Positions 1-8,765 are shown, counted from the first letter of the stretch. The stretch: 36,882 bases of DNA from an uncultured Eubacteriales bacterium (GCA_949744165.1 CATJWG010000158.1:1-36882), one strand, 5' to 3'. Notes: a model not told the origin generated them from the sequence alone. Program-made: numbers and translations.

Positions 1-3
1 CAT
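1..3 (-). CDS. probable secE start codon (gene runs off the window)
   Basis: An ATG lies on the minus strand exactly at the left edge, preceded 8 bases upstream by a purine-rich GAAAGGACG that fits a ribosome binding site. It sits 22 bases beyond the rpmG stop. In bacteria rpmG is commonly followed by secE and nusG, so this is probably the first codon of secE. None of its coding sequence is visible, so the identity rests only on gene order. Confidence 0.4.
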
Positions 4-24
4 ATAGCTCGTCCTTTCTGAAAC

Positions 25-186
25 TTACTTCGTTTCGGTGTGAACAGTGTGCTTGCGGCAGAAACGGCAATACTTTTTCATCTCCACACGGTCGGGAGTA
101 TTCTTCTTGTTTTTCTTGGTATTGTAGTTTCTCTGCTTGCATTCGTTGCATCTGAGGGTAATTTTTACTCTTGCTCCTGCAGCCAT
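25..186 (-). CDS. rpmG: 50S ribosomal protein L33
   Basis: This 53-residue protein begins [17 protein letters not shown] and carries the paired zinc-knuckle cysteines (CNEC near residue 13 and CRFC near residue 41) of the zinc-binding L33 type. L33 is a small protein of the large ribosomal subunit. The start is fixed by a strong AAGGAGGTG 8 bases upstream. The frame stays open for another 35 codons upstream, but that part is the leader RNA: it lacks an equally good ribosome site and includes small hairpins. The Cys4 form implies that the zinc-dependent paralogue is the one kept next to secE. Identification is firm from sequence. Confidence 0.95.
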   Translation of the reverse strand: MAAGARVKITLRCNECKQRNYNTKKNKKNTPDRVEMKKYCRFCRKHTVHTETK

Positions 187-315
187 TGTTTTCGGCACCT
201 CCTTGTAAAATTGGACCCCCTCGGGGTCTTTTTGCCTCCCTGTTTTTAAGGTCAGACCGGTAAATCTGCGCGCAAACGCGCGCAAAAACAAACCCGTCTG
301 CCGACAGGTAGGTTG

Positions 316-344
316 AGTATATCACAAGCCCACTGTCCGGTCAA
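316..344 (-). promoter_or_regulatory. sigma-A-type promoter of rpmG(-secE)
   Basis: On the minus strand TTGACC (339-344) and TATACT (316-321) are separated by exactly 17 bases. Transcription would begin near 309 and give a leader of about 120 bases before rpmG. The leader contains two short hairpins: TGCGCGC/GCGCGCA near 265-285 and GACCCC/GGGGTC near 213-228. Their function is not evident. Confidence 0.75.
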
Positions 345-699
345 TACTTTTTTGCCCGTTTTCCAGGAAAAAATCCCGCCCTCGAGGACGGGACAAAGGC
401 TTTTTATTCATTCCGGCACACATCCGCCACCAAATACTACGCATGGTCCTATCGCGCTTGTCCCGTACTTTGACGTAAGCCCGCTCCGACTCGCCGCTGG
501 CGGCGCGGTAAAAGCTCACTATCAGCCCACCGCTGCCATCCCAGGCATCGAGCTCACGCGCCTGGAGACACCGATTATCCGCGCACACGCCCTCAGGCAG
601 CTCCCGCAGGCGCACAGCGTACTCAGCGCCGGTACGGCAGGACCTGCGTATACCGCGCGGCGTCAGGCTTCGTATCTGCTCACGATATCTTCCTCCCAT
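322..699 (-). CDS. possible small hypothetical protein (doubtful)
   Basis: The gap between the rpmG promoter and folC (about 345-850) holds a leftward frame of up to 125 codons with GC-rich third positions and a hydrophilic, protein-like middle (for example ARELDAWDGSGGLIVSFY). I do not recognise it. Problems: the start has no well-spaced ribosome site (GGGAGG lies just after the ATG at 697-699), and the last 24 or so codons run through a good terminator (368-393) and the rpmG promoter. In a second frame a short stretch ends in TGA near 408, just before the terminator, so a frameshifted or shorter gene is possible. The terminator says something is transcribed here; this frame is the best candidate but weak. 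Confidence 0.28.
   Translation of the reverse strand: MGGRYREQIRSLTPRGIRRSCRTGAEYAVRLRELPEGVCADNRCLQARELDAWDGSGGLIVSFYRAASGESERAYVKVRDKRDRTMRSIWWRMCAGMNKKPLSRPRGRDFFLENGQKSIDRTVGL
368..393 (-). terminator. rho-independent terminator, leftward
   Basis: Read on the minus strand, TCCCGTCC, a TCGA loop and GGGCGGGA form an 8-bp stem with one G-U pair, followed directly by six T. It lies just upstream of the rpmG promoter, so it insulates rpmG from something transcribed leftward between about 394 and 850. That makes it indirect evidence for a small gene or RNA there. Confidence 0.75.
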
Positions 700-792
700 T
701 TATCTGTTATTTTTGTCATGATATGCGGTTTTTGTATCAAATTTGGAACGGACTTGCATCACGCCGTCAAAATTTTTATCACTTTCCCATGA

Positions 793-821
793 TTGCCTTT
801 TCTGATACACCGATATATAAT
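793..821 (+). promoter_or_regulatory. promoter of the folC operon
   Basis: TTGCCT (793-798) and a perfect TATAAT (816-821) are 17 bases apart. Transcription would begin near 828, about 25 bases before folC. The same TTGCCT -35 recurs before lysA (13977). Confidence 0.75.
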
Positions 822-852
822 ATAACAATCCTAATCACAGGCTGGCGATTTT

Positions 853-2118
853 ATGACCTACGAACAGGCCCTCAATTTCATACATTCCCTCGGCAGAAGC
901 TCGGACGGCCGCAGCCTTGAGCGCACGCGCTCCTTGCTCGACGTGCTCGGTAATCCCCACAAATGCACCCGCTTTGTCCACGTCGCGGGCACCAACGGCA
1001 AAGGCAGCGTCTGCGCCATGCTCGAATCGGTCCTGCGCGCGGCGGGGTACAGAACAGGACTGTTTACCTCCCCATACCTCCACCGCTTCAACGAGCGCAT
1101 CCGCATAAACGGTGAGCCCATTCCTGACAAAGAACTCGCCGCACTGATTGAACAGGTGAAGCCCCTTGCCGAAAACACAGGCGGCTTCGGCGAGTTTGAG
1201 CTGGACACCGTGCTCGGCTTTGCGTATTTCGCGCAAAGCTCCTGCGAGGTCGCCGTGCTGGAGGTCGGCATCGGCGGGCTGCTGGACCCTACAAACGTCA
1301 TAGGCGCGCCCGACTGCGCCGTGATAACCAACATCGGCCTTGACCACACTGCGATACTCGGCCGCACCCCCTCCGAGATTGCCGCGCAGAAGGCAGGGAT
1401 AATAAAGCCCGGCTGCGCCGCGGCGCTCTACAGCCAGTCCGACCCCGACGCCGCGCGCGTACTCGCGGATTCCTGCCGTAAAAACTGCCGCGACTGGCGC
1501 ACGTCGGACTTCGACGCACTGAAGCTGCTGAGCGTGACGGAGCGCGGCCAGCGCTTTCGTTACCGTGGACGCGAGCTCACCCTGCCGCTTATGGGCCGAA
1601 ACCAGCTTCGCAACGCCGCCACGGCGCTTGAGGCCATAGAGCTTCTGCGCGCGCGCGGCTATGATATAAGTGAGCCGGCAATCGCGGACGGCTTTGCCCA
1701 CGTGCGCTGGCCCGCACGCTTTGAGCTGGCCTCCCGCGAGCCCGACTTCGTAATAGACGGCGGACACAATCCCCAGTGCGCGCGCTCACTTGCAGAAAAT
1801 CTGTGTCTGTACTACCCCGAGCGGCGGCGCGTGCTGCTGCTCGGCATCATGGCCGACAAGGACTTCAAATCATTTCTGCGTGAACTCCGCTCCACTGCCG
1901 ACGTTTTTGTCTGCACCGCCCCACGTGGCGAGCGCGCTCTCCCTCCAGAGCTTCTGGCACAGGAGCTTGAAGGCCTTGGAAAGCCCGTTTTCGTCCGCAG
2001 CAGCCTGCCCTGCGCCATAGATACGGCTCGGCGAGCGGCCGGTGTCGACGGCGTTGTGTGCTGCGCCGGCTCGCTTTACCTGGCCTCCGAGGCCCGGGAA
2101 TATTTCGGATTGGAGTGA
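853..2118 (+). CDS. folC: folylpolyglutamate synthase / dihydrofolate synthase
   Basis: FolC is a cytoplasmic Mur-ligase-family enzyme that adds glutamate to folates, and often to dihydropteroate, with ATP. The 421-residue length is normal. The ATP-binding loop GTNGKGSV is at residues 46-53, followed by the TSPYLHRFNERI segment that contacts folate and a TNIGLDHTAILG motif. One oddity: where most FolC proteins have G-G-R-L-D-A-T-N this one reads GGLLDPTN (about residues 139-146), losing the usual arginine. The start has no strong ribosome site but lies directly behind a good promoter. ruvX follows after five bases, so the two are co-transcribed. Confidence 0.95.
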   Translation: MTYEQALNFIHSLGRSSDGRSLERTRSLLDVLGNPHKCTRFVHVAGTNGKGSVCAMLESVLRAAGYRTGLFTSPYLHRFNERIRINGEPIPDKELAALIEQVKPLAENTGGFGEFELDTVLGFAYFAQSSCEVAVLEVGIGGLLDPTNVIGAPDCAVITNIGLDHTAILGRTPSEIAAQKAGIIKPGCAAALYSQSDPDAARVLADSCRKNCRDWRTSDFDALKLLSVTERGQRFRYRGRELTLPLMGRNQLRNAATALEAIELLRARGYDISEPAIADGFAHVRWPARFELASREPDFVIDGGHNPQCARSLAENLCLYYPERRRVLLLGIMADKDFKSFLRELRSTADVFVCTAPRGERALPPELLAQELEGLGKPVFVRSSLPCAIDTARRAAGVDGVVCCAGSLYLASEAREYFGLE

Positions 2119-2123
2119 CAGTT

Positions 2124-2555
2124 ATGGACAGCAGCGAAAATCCCTGCCGGATTATGGCCATAGATTACGGCGACAGGCGCATAGGCTTAGCCGTATCCGA
2201 CCCGAGCGCCACGCTGTGCGGCGAGGCGCTGACAATAACAAACCGCGGTATGGAAAGCGCCGCAGCGGCCGTCGCGGACGAGGCGCGTAGCCGCGGCGTG
2301 CTCACGTTAGTGCTGGGTCTGCCGAAGAACATGGATGGCAGCGAGGGCGAGCGCGCCCGCCTCAGCCGCGATTTCGCCGAGCTTCTCACGGAGAAGCACG
2401 GCCTTGCCGTCACGCTCTGGGACGAGCGCCGCAGCAGCATCGAGGCCCACGCGATTCTGCACGCCAACGGCCGAAAAATGAAGCAGCACAAAAAGAACGT
2501 AGACGCCGTAGCCGCGTCGCTGATACTTGAGGGATATCTTGACAGCCTGAAATGA
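2124..2555 (+). CDS. ruvX: RuvX/YqgF family RNase H-fold protein
   Basis: The 143-residue product begins MDSSENPCRI and has the YqgF signature MAIDYGDRRIGLAVSD at residues 11-26, with the catalytic-type first aspartate, and LWDERRSS plus KKNVDAVAASLIL near the end. The family is an RNase H-like nuclease linked to pre-16S rRNA end processing and possibly to Holliday junctions. The start at 2124 has GGAG 9 bases upstream, overlapping the end of folC; the frame is open further upstream inside folC, and a second ATG at residue 11 is a less likely start. It sits between folC and a HAD phosphatase in one operon. Confidence 0.9.
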   Translation: MDSSENPCRIMAIDYGDRRIGLAVSDPSATLCGEALTITNRGMESAAAAVADEARSRGVLTLVLGLPKNMDGSEGERARLSRDFAELLTEKHGLAVTLWDERRSSIEAHAILHANGRKMKQHKKNVDAVAASLILEGYLDSLK

Positions 2556-2570
2556 AAAAGGAGGCAAGCC

Positions 2571-3224
2571 ATGAAATATGACGTAATATTATTCGACCTT
2601 GACGGAACCCTTACCGATTCCGGTCCCGGTATAATGAATGCGGCGGCCTACGCTATGGAGCGCTTTGGCCTCCCCTGCGGCGATGCGGCCCTGCTCCGAA
2701 AATTCGTCGGCCCTCCGCTGCGCGACAGCTTTCAGGATTTCTGCGGATTAGGCCCCGAGCAGGCGGTCGAGGCAATCGGCGTGTTCCGCGAATATTACGA
2801 GCCCCGCGGCGTGTTTGAAAACAGCGTCTACTCCGGCGTGCCGGAGATGCTCGGCACGCTCCGCGCCGCAGGAGCACGCCTTGCCGTGGCAACATCAAAG
2901 CTGGAATCTACAGCTCTGCGCGTGCTCGAGCACTTTGACCTTACAAAATACTTTGAGCTCGCAGCCGGCTCGCTTGCGGACAACACCAGAACGCGCAAGG
3001 CCGAGGTCGTCGCCTATACGCTGAGCAAGCTCGGAGTGACGGACAAATCCCGAGTGCTCATGGTTGGCGACCGCGAGCACGACGTTATCGGCGCGCGCGA
3101 AAACGGCCTTGCCTGTCTCGGCGTGCTCTATGGCTACGGCAGCCGCGGTGAGCTGGAAGCCGCCGGAGCCGCCCTTTTTGCCGAAACTCCGCAACAGGCG
3201 GCGGAAATTATTCTGACAGCCTAA
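2571..3224 (+). CDS. HAD-family phosphatase, phosphoglycolate phosphatase-like
   Basis: This 217-residue protein is a haloacid dehalogenase superfamily hydrolase. Motif I is FDLDGTLTDSG (nucleophile Asp9, acid Asp11), motif II is ATSK near residue 107, and motif IV is MVGDREHDVIGA near residue 164; a helical cap domain lies between residues about 15 and 80. The closest named groups are Gph/PpaX-like and the 5'-nucleotidase-like HADs, and the substrate cannot be told from sequence. AAAGGAGG sits 8 bases before the ATG. It ends the folC-ruvX unit; recJ has its own promoter 37 bases downstream. Confidence 0.85.
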   Translation: MKYDVILFDLDGTLTDSGPGIMNAAAYAMERFGLPCGDAALLRKFVGPPLRDSFQDFCGLGPEQAVEAIGVFREYYEPRGVFENSVYSGVPEMLGTLRAAGARLAVATSKLESTALRVLEHFDLTKYFELAAGSLADNTRTRKAEVVAYTLSKLGVTDKSRVLMVGDREHDVIGARENGLACLGVLYGYGSRGELEAAGAALFAETPQQAAEIILTA

Positions 3225-3260
3225 AGTGCCCCTGTCTGCCAGCCAAGCAGCTTTTTCATA

Positions 3261-3289
3261 TTGCGCACGGGTAAAATAAATGCTATACT
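3261..3289 (+). promoter_or_regulatory. promoter of recJ-rel
   Basis: TTGCGC (3261-3266) and TATACT (3284-3289) are 17 bases apart, and the -10 is preceded by TGC, giving an extended -10. Start of transcription is expected near 3296, about 36 bases before recJ. Confidence 0.75.
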
Positions 3290-3331
3290 ATACGATTATA
3301 AAGATGAGATAAAAATTCAAGGAACAGCGAT

Positions 3332-5350
3332 ATGAGCTATACCCGATGGAAAATTCCATATGGAGATACCACGGCGCCTCCGGACCTGATAAACGAAGGC
3401 TACTCGCCGCTCCTGGCGGCGGTGCTGTGCCGTCGCGGATTGTCCGACCCCGTCCAGGCCCGCCGCTTTATCGACTGCGGCATCGAGCTTTTAGGCGACC
3501 CAATGACTATGCAGGGTATGCCCCAGGCCGTCGCCCGGCTGCGCTCCGCGCTTGATACAGGAGAAAAAATAGCTGTCTACGGCGACTACGATGTAGACGG
3601 CATAACAAGCACCTGCCTGTTGGTGGACTACCTGCGCTCGCGCGGTGCGGACTGCCTGAGCTATATTCCCGACCGTCTCGGCGAGGGCTACGGAGTGAAC
3701 TCCGGAGCGATAGAGCGCCTGCACGGACAGGGTGTAAGTCTTATTGTGACCGTGGACTGCGGCGTAACCGCCGTGCAGGAGACTGCGTTTGCCGCATCTC
3801 TTGGCATTGACATGATAATAACCGACCATCACGAATGTCCCGAGGAGCTGCCCGCCGCCGTAGCCGTTATTGACCCGAAACGCTCCGGCTGCGTGTATCC
3901 CGGGCGCGACCTTGCCGGCGTCGGCGTTGCCTTTAAGCTGTTGTGCGCCATGGAGCAGGACGCGGAAGCTCTGCTGAGCTGGTACGCGGACCTCGTCGCC
4001 GTGGGCACGATTGCCGACGTGATGCCCATAACCGGCGAGAACCGCTATATAATCAAGGCTGGCCTGGAAAAGTTAGCCCGTTCCCCGCGCGTGGGCCTGC
4101 GCGCACTGATTGCCGAGTCAGGACTCGGCAGCCGGAAAATTACCGCCACGACCGTAGGCTTTACGCTGGCCCCGCGGCTGAACGTCTCCGGCCGTTTAGG
4201 TCAGGCGGAACTTGCCGCGGGCCTGCTTCTCACCGGCTCGGATTCCGAGGCCGCGCAAATGGCCGGACAGCTCTGCCAGCTAAACCGCGACCGTCAGGCG
4301 CTCGAGACGCAGATATGGAACCAGGCTGTGTCTATGCTCGGAGCAAGCGAGCCCTCCGGCCCCATTGTGCTCTGTCACGAAAACTGGCATCAGGGAGTAA
4401 TAGGCATCGTCGCGTCCCGTCTCGCCGAGACCTACAATGTGCCGACCGTTATGATTTGCCTTGACGGGGAAAACGGCAAGGGCTCCTGCCGCAGCTTCGG
4501 CGGCTTTAACCTGTTCGACGCGCTTGGCGCCTGCTCTGCCCATCTGTGCTCCTTCGGCGGCCACGCGCTGGCCGCCGGCCTGACAATAAAGCGCGAAAAC
4601 GTGGACGCTTTCCGACGCGCCCTGGGCGAGTATTACAGGTACAATCCCGCCTCAGGCGAGGCCGTACTGGATATTGACATCCGGATTGACCGGCCCGAGC
4701 TGCTGGACATGCGCTGTGTGGAGGACCTTGAACGCCTTGAGCCCTGCGGCAGCGGCAATCCGGGCGCACGGCTGTGCCTGTGCCGCGCGGTTTTGGAGTC
4801 CGTTACGCCTATCGGCGGCGGGCGACATCTTCGCCTGCGTCTTGGCCGCTTCGGTCGAATCTATGACGCGGTGTATTTTTCCAAGACCGAGGCCGAGCTC
4901 GGCCTGCGTGCCGGAGACTGCGTGGATGCAGCCTTCCAGGCGCAGATAAACGAATTTCGTTCCCGCCGGAGCGTCCAGCTTTTGATAACGGACCTGCGGG
5001 CTCACGATTTCCTGCCTGCGCTCGCCGTACTCGGCGGAGCCCTGCCGGAGCCGGAGGATGACCTTGTTCCCTGCCGGCCGGACTTTGCTCGCGTCTGGCG
5101 CGGGCTGTGTTCGCGCGGAGGCGAGGTCAGCGGCACGCTCCAGCGTCTTTTTGACAGTCTCTCTCCGGGCATGTGGGACGTTAAGCTGTGCCTGTGCCTG
5201 AAGGTGTTCGAGGAGCTGGGTCTGCTCACCATTAAACAGACTGGCGGCCACTGGACGGTCCGCCGCAGCGGCTTTGACGGAAAGGCGGACCTGTCATCGT
5301 CAGCCATCCTGCGTCAGCTCAATTCACGAAAGGAGTCCGCACGCAAATGA
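3332..5350 (+). CDS. recJ: single-stranded-DNA-specific exonuclease RecJ
   Basis: RecJ degrades single-stranded DNA 5' to 3' in recombination and mismatch repair. The 672-residue protein has the DHH-domain motifs VYGDYDVDGITST (near residue 83), VDCGVT, ITDHHE (DHH at residues 165-167), and the DHHA1 motif FGGHALAAG (GGH at 409-411). An OB-fold region follows, and the last 100 or so residues look like the extra C-terminal domain of Firmicutes RecJ. The length is within the range for the family. AAGGA precedes the ATG. Its stop overlaps the start of rel by four bases (ATGA), so the two are translationally coupled. Confidence 0.95.
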   Translation: MSYTRWKIPYGDTTAPPDLINEGYSPLLAAVLCRRGLSDPVQARRFIDCGIELLGDPMTMQGMPQAVARLRSALDTGEKIAVYGDYDVDGITSTCLLVDYLRSRGADCLSYIPDRLGEGYGVNSGAIERLHGQGVSLIVTVDCGVTAVQETAFAASLGIDMIITDHHECPEELPAAVAVIDPKRSGCVYPGRDLAGVGVAFKLLCAMEQDAEALLSWYADLVAVGTIADVMPITGENRYIIKAGLEKLARSPRVGLRALIAESGLGSRKITATTVGFTLAPRLNVSGRLGQAELAAGLLLTGSDSEAAQMAGQLCQLNRDRQALETQIWNQAVSMLGASEPSGPIVLCHENWHQGVIGIVASRLAETYNVPTVMICLDGENGKGSCRSFGGFNLFDALGACSAHLCSFGGHALAAGLTIKRENVDAFRRALGEYYRYNPASGEAVLDIDIRIDRPELLDMRCVEDLERLEPCGSGNPGARLCLCRAVLESVTPIGGGRHLRLRLGRFGRIYDAVYFSKTEAELGLRAGDCVDAAFQAQINEFRSRRSVQLLITDLRAHDFLPALAVLGGALPEPEDDLVPCRPDFARVWRGLCSRGGEVSGTLQRLFDSLSPGMWDVKLCLCLKVFEELGLLTIKQTGGHWTVRRSGFDGKADLSSSAILRQLNSRKESARK

Positions 5351-7569
5351 AAACCTATGACGATATGCTCGAGCGCTGTTATTCCGAGCTCGAGGAAAAG
5401 ATACAGGAGTGCGCGCTGAGCGTTGACCTGGGCCGTGTCCGCGCTGCGTTTGAAACGGCTGTGGACTGCCACAGCGGCCAGCTCCGGCGCGACGGCTCGC
5501 CCTATGTCACACATACGGTGGCCGCAGCGGTGATAGCCGTGGAGATGGGTCTGGACGAGGACTCCATAGTCTCGGCCCTGCTGCACGACGCGCTGGAGGA
5601 CACCTCCATGCAATATGATGAAATATCCAAGCAGTTCGGTCCCTCCGTTGCCGCTATAGTGGACGGCGTGACCAAACTCACGCGCGTGAATTTCACCAGC
5701 CGCGAGGAAGCGCAGATGGAGAATATGCGCAAAATGCTCATGGCCATGTCCGAGGACATACGCGTAATTCTCATAAAGCTGGCCGACCGTCTGCATAACA
5801 TGCGCACCATGGACTATCAGACGCCGGAAAAGCAGCGGATAAAATCCTTGGAGACAATGCAGATTTACGCGCCAATCGCCCACCGTCTCGGTATGCAGCG
5901 CATAAAGTGGGAGCTCGAGGACCTTTCGTTGATGTATCTTGACCCGATAGGCTATAAGAGCATTCTCGACATGCTCGACCGCCGGCGCGACGACCTTGAG
6001 CAGTTCATGGACAGCATGGAAAAAAAGATAAGCGCCCGGCTCAGCGACTGGGGCATAGAGTGCACCATAAGCCGCCGCCTCAAGCACCTGTACAGCATCT
6101 ACCGTAAGATGTACACGCAGAAGCTCGACCTGTCAGAGATTTTCGATTTGTGCGCCCTTCGCGTAACGGTGGAGACTTTGTCTGAGTGCTATAACGTGCT
6201 CGGTCAGATACACGACATGTTTAAGCCCATTCCCGGCCGCTTTAAGGACTATATCTCCACTCCCAAGCCCAACGGCTACAAGAGTCTGCATACCACCGTC
6301 ATAGGCTCCGAGGGTATCCCCTTCGAGGTGCAGATACGCACCTGGGAGATGCACCGCACAGCTGAATACGGCGTGGCCGCACACTGGAAATACAAATCCG
6401 GCACGGCCGGCGTCAGGGACGGGGACGAGGAAAAATTTGCCTGGGTGCGCCGCCTTCTGGAGCTTCAGCAGACCAGCGACGCGACGGACTTTCTCTCGGG
6501 CCTGAAGGTGGATATGTTCGCCGACGAGGTATTCGTGTTCTCCCCCAAAGGCGACGTTATAAACCTGCCGGCCGGCGCCACGCCTATAGATTTTGCCTAC
6601 AGCATCCATTCTGCGGTAGGCAACAGCATGGTGGGGGCCAAGGTCAACGGGCGCATCGTGCCCATTGACTACACCATGCAGAACGGCGACATCGTGGAGA
6701 TACTCACCTCCAAGGCCGCCTCCGGACCCAGCCGCGACTGGCTGAAAATTGCCAAAAGCGGCTCGGCCCGCAGCAAGATAAAGCAGTGGTTTAAAAAGGA
6801 ACGTCGCGAGGAAAATATAATCCAGGGCCGCGATATGCTCGACGCGGAGCTCAAGCGCTGCGGCATAAGCATGGCGGATGTTACTGAGTATGACCTCATG
6901 CCCATAATCCTGCGCCGCCTGTCCCTCAGCTCGGTGGACGATGTTTACGCCGCGATTGGCTACGGCGGAATAACTGCCACCAAGACCGCCAACCGCCTGC
7001 GTGACGAGCTGCAAAAGGCCCATAAGCAAAATGCGGCAAGGACCCCGCTGGATAAGCTAAACGAGGCCGCGGAGCGCCGCACGGAGCTCAAGCGCACTCA
7101 AAAGCCCCGCGCCGTGCAGGGCGTTCTGGTCGCCGGACTGGACAACTGCCTTATCAAATTCGCCCGCTGCTGCACCCCCGTTCCGGGGGACGAGATAGTC
7201 GGCTTTATTACCCGCGGCTACGGCGTGTCCGTCCATCGCACGGACTGCGCCAACCATATAAACGGCCGTCTCGACCCTGACGGCGGCGGGCGCTGGATAG
7301 ATGTGTCCTGGGCCGATGATACCAACGACAGCTATACCACAACGCTTAAAATATGCTCCAAGGAGCGCAACGGCCTTGTCATGGACATAGCTACGGCGCT
7401 GACCTCAATAAACGCAAAGGTTCACAGCCTTCTCGCCCGTGATGTCGGCGGCGGCTGCGCCCAGACCACCGTGACGCTCGAGGTAAAAAACCTGTTTGAT
7501 TTGCAGCTGATAATAAACCGCATCCAGGCCATCTCCGGCGTAACCGAGGTCAGCCGCTCAGGAAATTAA
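5347..7569 (+). CDS. rel: bifunctional (p)ppGpp synthetase/hydrolase
   Basis: This 740-residue long RelA/SpoT homologue makes and breaks the starvation alarmone (p)ppGpp. In order: HD hydrolase domain with LLHDALEDT (H80, D81, E84, D85, intact, so hydrolysis should work); synthetase domain with the RFKD motif (298-301, the RXKD form seen in bifunctional Rel rather than the EXDD of RelA) and PKPNGYKSLHTTV; TGS domain (VFVFSPKGDVINLPAGAT, near 395); a zinc-finger-type region with FARCCTPVPGD near residue 600; and a C-terminal ACT domain. It is the only long Rel in the window. GGAG upstream overlaps the recJ end. Confidence 0.95.
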   Translation: MKTYDDMLERCYSELEEKIQECALSVDLGRVRAAFETAVDCHSGQLRRDGSPYVTHTVAAAVIAVEMGLDEDSIVSALLHDALEDTSMQYDEISKQFGPSVAAIVDGVTKLTRVNFTSREEAQMENMRKMLMAMSEDIRVILIKLADRLHNMRTMDYQTPEKQRIKSLETMQIYAPIAHRLGMQRIKWELEDLSLMYLDPIGYKSILDMLDRRRDDLEQFMDSMEKKISARLSDWGIECTISRRLKHLYSIYRKMYTQKLDLSEIFDLCALRVTVETLSECYNVLGQIHDMFKPIPGRFKDYISTPKPNGYKSLHTTVIGSEGIPFEVQIRTWEMHRTAEYGVAAHWKYKSGTAGVRDGDEEKFAWVRRLLELQQTSDATDFLSGLKVDMFADEVFVFSPKGDVINLPAGATPIDFAYSIHSAVGNSMVGAKVNGRIVPIDYTMQNGDIVEILTSKAASGPSRDWLKIAKSGSARSKIKQWFKKERREENIIQGRDMLDAELKRCGISMADVTEYDLMPIILRRLSLSSVDDVYAAIGYGGITATKTANRLRDELQKAHKQNAARTPLDKLNEAAERRTELKRTQKPRAVQGVLVAGLDNCLIKFARCCTPVPGDEIVGFITRGYGVSVHRTDCANHINGRLDPDGGGRWIDVSWADDTNDSYTTTLKICSKERNGLVMDIATALTSINAKVHSLLARDVGGGCAQTTVTLEVKNLFDLQLIINRIQAISGVTEVSRSGN

Positions 7570-7601
7570 AAACATCCCCCAAATTTTAAGGAGGCTTAAA
7601 A

Positions 7602-8213
7602 ATGCACATCAAAACCCTTACAGTCGGCCCCATTGAGACCAACTGCTATGTCGTCTCCGACGAGGAGACGCAAGAGTGCGCCGTTATCGACCCCGGCGAT
7701 GAGTCGGGCACGATATTGGATTACCTTGAGTCAAATAATTTAAAATGCCGATGCATACTGCTCACCCACGCTCACTTTGACCACGTCGGCGCGGTTTCCG
7801 AGCTCATGGCAGAGACGGGTGCGGCGCTGTATATGAGCGAGCAGGACAACGGCGTGCCCATAGGCAGCGGCAGCGAGTGCTTCCGTGCGCCGGAGGGAAC
7901 AAAATTTTATAAGGACGGCGACACGGTGGCCGTCTCTTCGCTAAGCTTCAGGGTGCTCGCAACGCCGGGCCACACCCCCGGCTGCGTCTGCCTTATCTGC
8001 GGCGACGCGATATTCTCCGGCGACACGCTTTTCCGCGACAGCTGCGGCCGTACGGACTTCGTCTCCAGCAATACGGACGACATGCTCGCCTCCCTCAGGC
8101 GAATAGCTGAGCTTCCCGGCGATTATGAAGTGTTTCCCGGCCACATGTCCGCCACCACGCTCGAGCGCGAACGCCGCATGAACTATTTCATGCACGCCGC
8201 CCTCAAAAGCTGA
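7602..8213 (+). CDS. MBL-fold metallohydrolase, glyoxalase II-like
   Basis: The 203-residue protein is a metallo-beta-lactamase fold hydrolase. It begins with the family-typical GPIETNCYVV, has the metal motif THAHFDH at residues 55-61, then TPGHTPG near 125, SGDTLF near 142 and PGHM near 180, so all metal ligands appear present. Such short glyoxalase II-like proteins are common beside rel in Firmicutes and act on thioesters or related substrates; the substrate here is unknown. AAGGAGG is 10 bases upstream. It follows rel by 32 bases in the same operon. Confidence 0.88.
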   Translation: MHIKTLTVGPIETNCYVVSDEETQECAVIDPGDESGTILDYLESNNLKCRCILLTHAHFDHVGAVSELMAETGAALYMSEQDNGVPIGSGSECFRAPEGTKFYKDGDTVAVSSLSFRVLATPGHTPGCVCLICGDAIFSGDTLFRDSCGRTDFVSSNTDDMLASLRRIAELPGDYEVFPGHMSATTLERERRMNYFMHAALKS

Positions 8214-8227
8214 AAAGGAGAACAACA

Positions 8228-8650
8228 ATGGCCCACCAAAGAACAGTCCGCGGAACGGACGAGTACGATTTTCCCGTCGAGCTCGTGTGGAAGGCCCTGA
8301 CAGGGAGCAACAACTCCAATCTTGTGGACCCTCTCGACGAGGAAACCTATAACAACTCCGTTCCCAAGCCCGGCACCGTGTTCACCCGCTCGCTGGAGGT
8401 AGTGACAAACGAGCGCTTTTCCTTTCAGATAAAAACCGTGATGTATACCGCCACATGGAAAATCGCCCTCAAGTCCACGGGAGCGTGCAAAACTCGCGTG
8501 ACAGTCGATGAGATTGTGGACTTCGCGGACTTTCGCGCCTTCGCCGCCTGCCGCTTCGGCGCCGGCCTGAGCCACGAGATGCGATATTTTATGAAGGACG
8601 TTGAGAGTAAGCTGAAAAATTACGAGAAAAAGCTTAAGCTCAGGCTGTAA
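8228..8650 (+). CDS. SRPBCC / START-like domain protein
   Basis: This 140-residue protein has the pattern of a small helix-grip (SRPBCC, polyketide cyclase-like) protein: an N-terminal DFPVELVWKALTG helix, alternating beta strands (ERFSFQIKTVMYTATWKIALK), a threonine-arginine strand TRVTVDEIVDF and a long amphipathic C-terminal helix ending KNYEKKLKLRL. No signal peptide or membrane segment is seen. Such proteins bind hydrophobic ligands, but the ligand is not predictable. AAAGGAG lies 6 bases before the ATG. It is the last gene before a hairpin repeat, so it probably ends the recJ-rel operon. Confidence 0.65.
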   Translation: MAHQRTVRGTDEYDFPVELVWKALTGSNNSNLVDPLDEETYNNSVPKPGTVFTRSLEVVTNERFSFQIKTVMYTATWKIALKSTGACKTRVTVDEIVDFADFRAFAACRFGAGLSHEMRYFMKDVESKLKNYEKKLKLRL

Positions 8651-8652
8651 GG

Positions 8653-8765
8653 CTTCAAATCAGAGGCTTTCATCCTCTGATTTGAGAGGATTCGCTTCAC
8701 TGCGCACACTGCGCCGCTTTCGGCGGCTGCTCGCCTGCATGGCGCCTGCGGGCGCAAAATCTACG
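8653..8765 (+). repeat. hairpin-headed intergenic repeat, copy A
   Basis: A perfect 12-bp stem (TCAAATCAGAGG at 8655-8666, CCTCTGATTTGA at 8674-8685, 7-base loop) opens the element. It is followed by GAGAGGATTCGCTTCACTGC and then GC-rich short hairpins (around GCCGCTTTCGGCGGC and GGCGCCTGCGGGCGC). The header and the GATTCGCT-TGCGC segment recur in other gaps (see copies B to F). The first hairpin could also end transcription of the preceding operon, though it lacks a T tract. Confidence 0.7.
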
